Shown here: positions 59,733 through 64,000 of the stretch, one piece after another
Layout: the number at the start of each line of letters is the position of its first letter
Position numbering within the stretch: the first letter of the stretch is position 1
Origin: Butyriboletus loyo
Taxonomy: Eukaryota > Basidiomycota > Agaricomycetes > Boletales > Boletaceae
Length of the DNA stretch: 64,000 bases
Direction: 5' to 3'
Assembly (NCBI GenBank): GCA_038093515.1
Contig: JBBPSI010000132.1
Coordinates: 1-64,000, forward strand
Translations under genes and position numbers: made by a program
The notes under the pieces: model-generated
Told to the model about the DNA's origin: nothing
The model's database searches: none
The model's input: the letters and a program-made list of their open reading frames with translations, nothing else

Positions 59733-61371
59733 GCTGACCCACCTGTGTATACTCGGTCGGTCGCTACACCATTTCATTTCAACGTCGTACCGATCACCGA
59801 TCGAGCCTACCTATCCCAGATCTTCGGTTGGCTCTGAACCTTTCATGCAGAGACGTTGGAATACTTTTGATGCGCGAGTAATGTTATGTTTGTCGACGTG
59901 ATCAGAATGATGAATTTTGAGCGGAGTAACATCACCTACTGACCAATAGAGATGGCGAAGTCTGCCTCGGTGTCAACTTTATCTCTTTACTGAGGGAAGA
60001 AGATCGTGCTTGGGGAGTTCTCGACAAACTCCGGTGAGAATAGTTTCACTTCCGCGGTGACACTCTTTTACTTTACGAGCGCCTGGTCCGAGTTTGAGAT
60101 TAACATGCATCCCCGTGTCCTAGCTTTGTTTGGCATACAACATCGAAGGAGAGCGACGACGACGGAAAGGAAGATGGTCTATGCTTTCATGGCTCTCACA
60201 CCATCATCGACGCGGGTCCTGCCTTCCATGTGGTGAACCTAATGTGTGAATGGATATCTGATGAGGGCATGGACGTCCGAATCGAACCTTCGGAAGAGTG
60301 GAAGGGCCTTCTCGTTGATCCGATTACTTCGACAGGGGGTCCTTCTAATGAATGGGAGACAGTCGGAACAAGGCTCCTGGAGGAGTTCGCAGAGTAGAAC
60401 GCTCGAACCGTGGTAGGTTTTGTCCCAGTCTCGTCGTGCTTCCTCCGTCTGTATAGTTCGATTAATGATATGGAACACAACCTAGTTTTGTCAAACTCTG
60501 CCTCCCCCGTCCTGTCCATTGAACATGTCCGACCCACCTTTCCGTTATACCGTAACCGTGTCGGAATCAGAAACGGCTGCGATTGTTGCACAGACGAAAA
60601 AGTTAGGGGTGACCGTTTCGGCGCTATTCCGCGCCGCGCACTGTCTGGCGCAGTTCAAGATGAGCGAGGTCGATTTTTTATCCGGCGTCACAGTATAAGC
60701 AATACTTCTGTTCTGTTTTGGATCCATCCGGCTCCAGTCCATGGTCCTTCGCTCAAATCCTCGATATTTTCATCAGTGTCTCCTTTTTTTTTGAACGCTC
60801 CTGAAGTACTTTGGTCGTCATGATCAGTCTTCCCCTCTCGCTGTGTTCCATCAATAGCTGAGCCATCGAGAAGCGCAATGGCATCAGAGTGAAGGATGAT
60901 ATGAAACGTGTCCTCGGGTTGACGGATCCTTGTTTGCCTCATCTGTTAGCTGTGGTGGCGAGCATGTCGCCGACTAACGTCGAGATTGCGGGAAAGAAGC
61001 AAACGGAGGAAGTACCAATTCCCCCATGGGGTTGTGCTTTTAATAACGTGGGTGTGGTGGAGAAAAGGCTGCGAACGCGATACGGGAAGATCACCGTCGG
61101 GAGTACATATATGCATCGGAAATCGACCAAGGTCTCACATGTAGGCGTTCATAATGGGTATTCTCGCTTCCGCGGGGTCTTACATGTGGACGATGCATTC
61201 AAAGTTTCACTTACAAGTTCAGGCAGGTCATTTTATGTGCTATCGCTACTGTTAGCTTCTTGTCCATTGCTCATACATCGTTCTGACCTATCGTGATGTC
61301 AGGGTGCTACTGCTTGGGGAGAGGAATGCATAAAAACACCGTACTCGTCGATGGATCCTGACTTCAGAGTT
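59733..61371 (+). pseudogene. Decayed inverted copy of the acyltransferase gene
   Basis: It matches the intact gene at 45211-47189 along its length, in opposite orientation, from the CCACCTGTGTATACTCGG block of exon 1 to sequence past the stop. Several lesions disable it. Relative to the intact gene about 190 bp are missing from the third coding part (junction near 60132). A TAG replaces the CAG of EFAEQNA at 60395-60397. About 125 bp (60800-60925) lie in reverse complement relative to the rest. 36 bp are absent after GGGGTCTTACATG, one acceptor AG is changed to GG near 61177, and a donor GT is changed to GC near 61226. A deletion after ATAAAAACAC (about 61338) removes the original stop. Parts such as FRYTVTVSESETAAIVAQ remain readable at 60530-60600. 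I have not tried to rebuild it. Confidence 0.85.
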
Positions 61372-62040
61372 CCGTCGACACACACACGCATATCGAACGT
61401 ACGGGAAATGTTCTCTTTCTGATCGTCTACTAAGGGAACGCGGCGATGTCAAATTCGGTATGCATGAAGGCTGTCCTTCCTTCATTTGCCCAAATAATGA
61501 CATGCTCCAGGAAAGAACATATTTCTCGTCAGCGGCTGTTGAGAGCGATGCAAGCGCAGTCACCGCGATAAGAAGAAAGGCAGTAAAATGAAATGCTCGC
61601 ATGAGAACAACACCCGTATCGTCGGCGCTGTGCGCTCGACGGCTCCACAAGAAGCGCGCCCCGCGCGTCTAGGGATCCGCACAGCCATGTATAGGAGGAC
61701 ACCGACCACCGACCAAATACCGACATAACGTCCGGAGGTTTTCTTCCGATTGCACATAACGGCATGAGTACAGCCCCCTGTTGACACTGGTTTGTGTTAG
61801 CGCAGACATATTATTAAGTAATAAATACTACAATAGGTATACAACTCAAAATTGAATCGCAAAAGTACTACTGGCTACACATTCTAGGGTGATTGATAAG
61901 TCCTGCTACACTAATCCTGCCTCGAGATGACAAATAGTACATCATCGCAAAAAATTAGCACGAAACGGAAAGAAAAAGATGCGCAAGTCCATCGAACCAC
62001 ATTCAGAGCGTAGTGTGACAGGGGGTACACTGAGAAACAT
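61372..62040. other. Intergenic gap
   Basis: Minus-strand frames around 61529-61787 show no recognisable domain. No gene supported. Confidence 0.4.
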
Positions 62041-63282
62041 TCACTGAGAAGGTCCGCGGTGTGATGGGTTCATGAGCCCGAGGTTGAGCCACCAGGTGCC
62101 ATGGCGTGACGATATCCACACGCCCCACCAATACTTCCGATCACCCAACACGTCCGCCCTCCGAAACCCCTGCTTCGCCTCCCATCCCGGAAGTGCCGCA
62201 CTTTCTCGACACCGTTGATAATACGCATCCACCAGCCGATGATAATTGCTTGGATTCAAATTGCAAATGTATTGCACCTCCGGATACGTGAGCGAAACCT
62301 GAAAGTACTGATAGATGGCCTCGAGCAAGTTGCGCAGTGTCACTGGCTCGCTGTGGTTGATGACGATGGGGCCCCAGAGGGTCGACATGTGGCCGACGTC
62401 ACATGTCACGACGATCATGTCAGCTTCGGTATGGGTGACGGTATGTCCCCACATGCTATCCATATCGACGATGACATGATTGGGAGTCAGTCGTTTCGCT
62501 GTCGAGGGGTGTTTGGTGACGTTCCAGTCGATCAAGGGTAGATATGTGTTATTGGGATTGGGAATGATGTATGGCGAGAGACGGATGGGGACGACGTGGG
62601 CCCTGTCGTCAAGTGGGGGCCACGTACCTGGGGTCCATTGGGGCATCGTACCAGGGAGGGATACGGCTGCCCAGGGACTCGATGGGTGAGGGATGGGTGG
62701 ACTAGGTTGAGGATAGGGACTCCAGGCCAAGTGACCAGTGGGGAATGTCCAGACATAGTGGTGAGGCATCCACGGTGGTAGCTTGGGATGGTGGAAGGCA
62801 CCGTTGACCGCCGGGGTGGGATGGGCGGGCTGATCTGGCGTTTGGGGAACAAAATATCAACGAGGCCGTACGATGTGCTCGCGCAAAGCATTACCTGCAC
62901 CAGGTTGAATACCAGGGTTCTCACCACCTGGAAAATGATCGGGATGCCGTGGCTCAGGACGACCTTTCCGGCGACATAGCGCACGGCGGGGTCCCACAAA
63001 GATCGGCCGGGCAATATTAAAGCAGCTCCAAGACGATGGCGCGCTGGAGGCACTCCGAGAAAAGACAGGCGCAAAGGCAGAATGCTTTGAGAAATCGTTC
63101 TCATCAGGCAAGCCGGTTCCCGCCGCTGACGCTGTTTCGAAGCCGGGAACCTCGTCCAGACGATAGTTGCGCATCATATCTTCGACAGCTTCGTGAATTG
63201 CGTGAGGATCCAAGGTATTGTGTCCAGCTGCTATCGCAACATCGCGCCAAAAGCGTTCGCGCAAGGCGAGATCTGGAGGCAT
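62041..63282 (-). CDS. DUF6699-family protein 3
   Basis: Function unknown. Exons 63282-62895 and 62834-62041 join in frame into 393 residues. The first exon encodes a helical N-terminus (MPPDLALRERFWRDVAIAAG, AIHEAVEDMM) not seen in the other two family members, then a basic linker and a Pro/His-rich stretch. The DUF6699 domain has SPYIIPNPNNTYLPLIDWNV, HPSTAKRLTPNHVIVDM, the LWGPIVI strand, TLRNLLEAIYQYFQVSL helix, YYQRCRE and GFRRADVLGDRKYWWGVWI. The start at 63282 is preferred; an in-frame ATG at 63327 would add 15 residues. The phase across the intron confirms that the long alternative frame at 62532-63104 is a shadow. Confidence 0.75.
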
Positions 63283-64000
63283 TGTGGGTCCCTGAGAGAG
63301 GGAACGATGAATATATGCGCTAGGCAAGCAAGCTTCTTAAGCTGATAACTGGTAACTTGGTGACATTGAATAGTGAATTGCCCAACGGGTCGATTTATGC
63401 ACAAGAGAAGGAGGAAGTGATTCCCGCGGGACAAGAACGACAGAAGCCAGGATCACAGGCGGACCCACAAAAGCATTTGGTCAGACAAGCCGCTTCGCTG
63501 CATCGGCTCAACACTTCCAAAAGCGTACAAACTGGTCAAGACAGCGTTGTAAAATACAAGGCTATGTATGTCAGAGTCCATCCACAACACGCAGTGGCTC
63601 TGTGCAGTGTAGGGGACAGTGGGCGACGGATCCGTTCCAAGCCGAACCAGGCGAAGCGGCAAGTTACTTCTGCACAGCCACTCATTCCTTATATTTCTCA
63701 TGGAGTTTCCCTGCCGATCGATCGTGGCTTCCGTCTGTGATCTGCAGACTGACACTTATCTTGTGGCAGTAGGGTCAAGGTCTTGATTTAATTAATTAAT
63801 TAATTACGCGCTCCGATTCGCACTGAAACTACAACTTACTTTGAACCCAGACTAACTCAGACGTTCTACACTTTTGTACTCTAGGACCATTTACAGCCAT
63901 AAGCCGAGTGCCATCATGCAAGGCAATCAAACTAGTGCACGGTTCGTTTCTGATAAACACTCGGGACCTCCTAGCTACTCTGTTGCACATTCGCGGGGTC
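63283..64000. other. Right edge, no recognisable gene
   Basis: It contains a TTAA repeat (about 63786-63806) and open frames without recognisable domains. It is probably the promoter of DUF6699 gene 3 and sequence belonging to a gene beyond the window. Confidence 0.4.

Noticed and set aside
45211..61371. A secondary-metabolite gene cluster (acyltransferase, FAD oxidase, second acyltransferase)
   Set aside because: No PKS, NRPS, terpene synthase or P450 is present, the genes are far apart, and one acyltransferase is dead.
62532..63104. A 190-codon minus-strand frame
   Set aside because: It runs across the intron of DUF6699 gene 3 in a different frame; phase across the intron supports the 393-residue model instead.

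Overview
This window is fungal nuclear DNA, most likely from a basidiomycete of the Agaricomycetes. The genes are cut by many short introns (mostly 45-65 nt, GT-AG) with CTNA-type branch sites. They lie close together on both strands and include typical basidiomycete families: HET domain, DUF2235, DUF6699, GH5 glucanase, BBE-like FAD oxidase and small Hsp20 paralogs. No rRNA, tRNA, CRISPR array or bacterial operon was seen. Spliced models below were built by hand; where the exon lengths add up to an intact frame I say so.

Layout. 0-3.4 kb: Hsp20 gene copy 1 (-) diverging from an RKM4-type SET-domain lysine methyltransferase (+). 3.4-9.1 kb: gene-poor, with a degenerate 138-bp tandem array and a 134-bp MITE. 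9.2-12.4 kb: CLC chloride channel/transporter (-). 14.4-15.6 kb: splicing factor CWC24 (+). 15.6-18.8 kb: gene-free, crowded with microsatellites. 18.9-19.8 kb: C2H2 transcription factor (-). 22.0-23.5 kb: PPG1 phosphatase (+). 25.7-27.4 kb: CRAL-TRIO lipid-transfer protein (-), diverging from an FAD monooxygenase (27.7-29.7 kb, +). 32.1-32.7 kb: Hsp20 copy 2 (+). 33.2-35.5 kb: HET-domain protein (-), diverging from PIG-U (36.1-37.7 kb, +). 37.9-43.0 kb: very long DUF2235 hydrolase with helical repeats and a membrane segment (-). 45.2-47.2 kb: acyltransferase (-). 47.4-48.3 kb: element bounded by terminal inverted repeats that holds a broken ORF. 49.0-63.3 kb: three DUF6699 genes (-) interleaved with a candidate small gene, a GH5 glucanase (+), a BBE-like oxidase (+) flanked by two MITE copies, and a decayed inverted copy of the acyltransferase (+).

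The left half and the PIG-U locus hold housekeeping functions: ribosome methylation, splicing, ion homeostasis, phosphatase signalling and GPI anchoring. The right third (about 43-64 kb) is accessory in character, with paralog families, pseudogenes and small transposons. The most interesting structural signals are two independent inverted duplications (Hsp20 pair about 31 kb apart; acyltransferase pair about 12.5 kb apart), a micro-inversion inside the acyltransferase pseudogene, a required GC-AG intron in PPG1, and the DUF2235-repeat-membrane protein.
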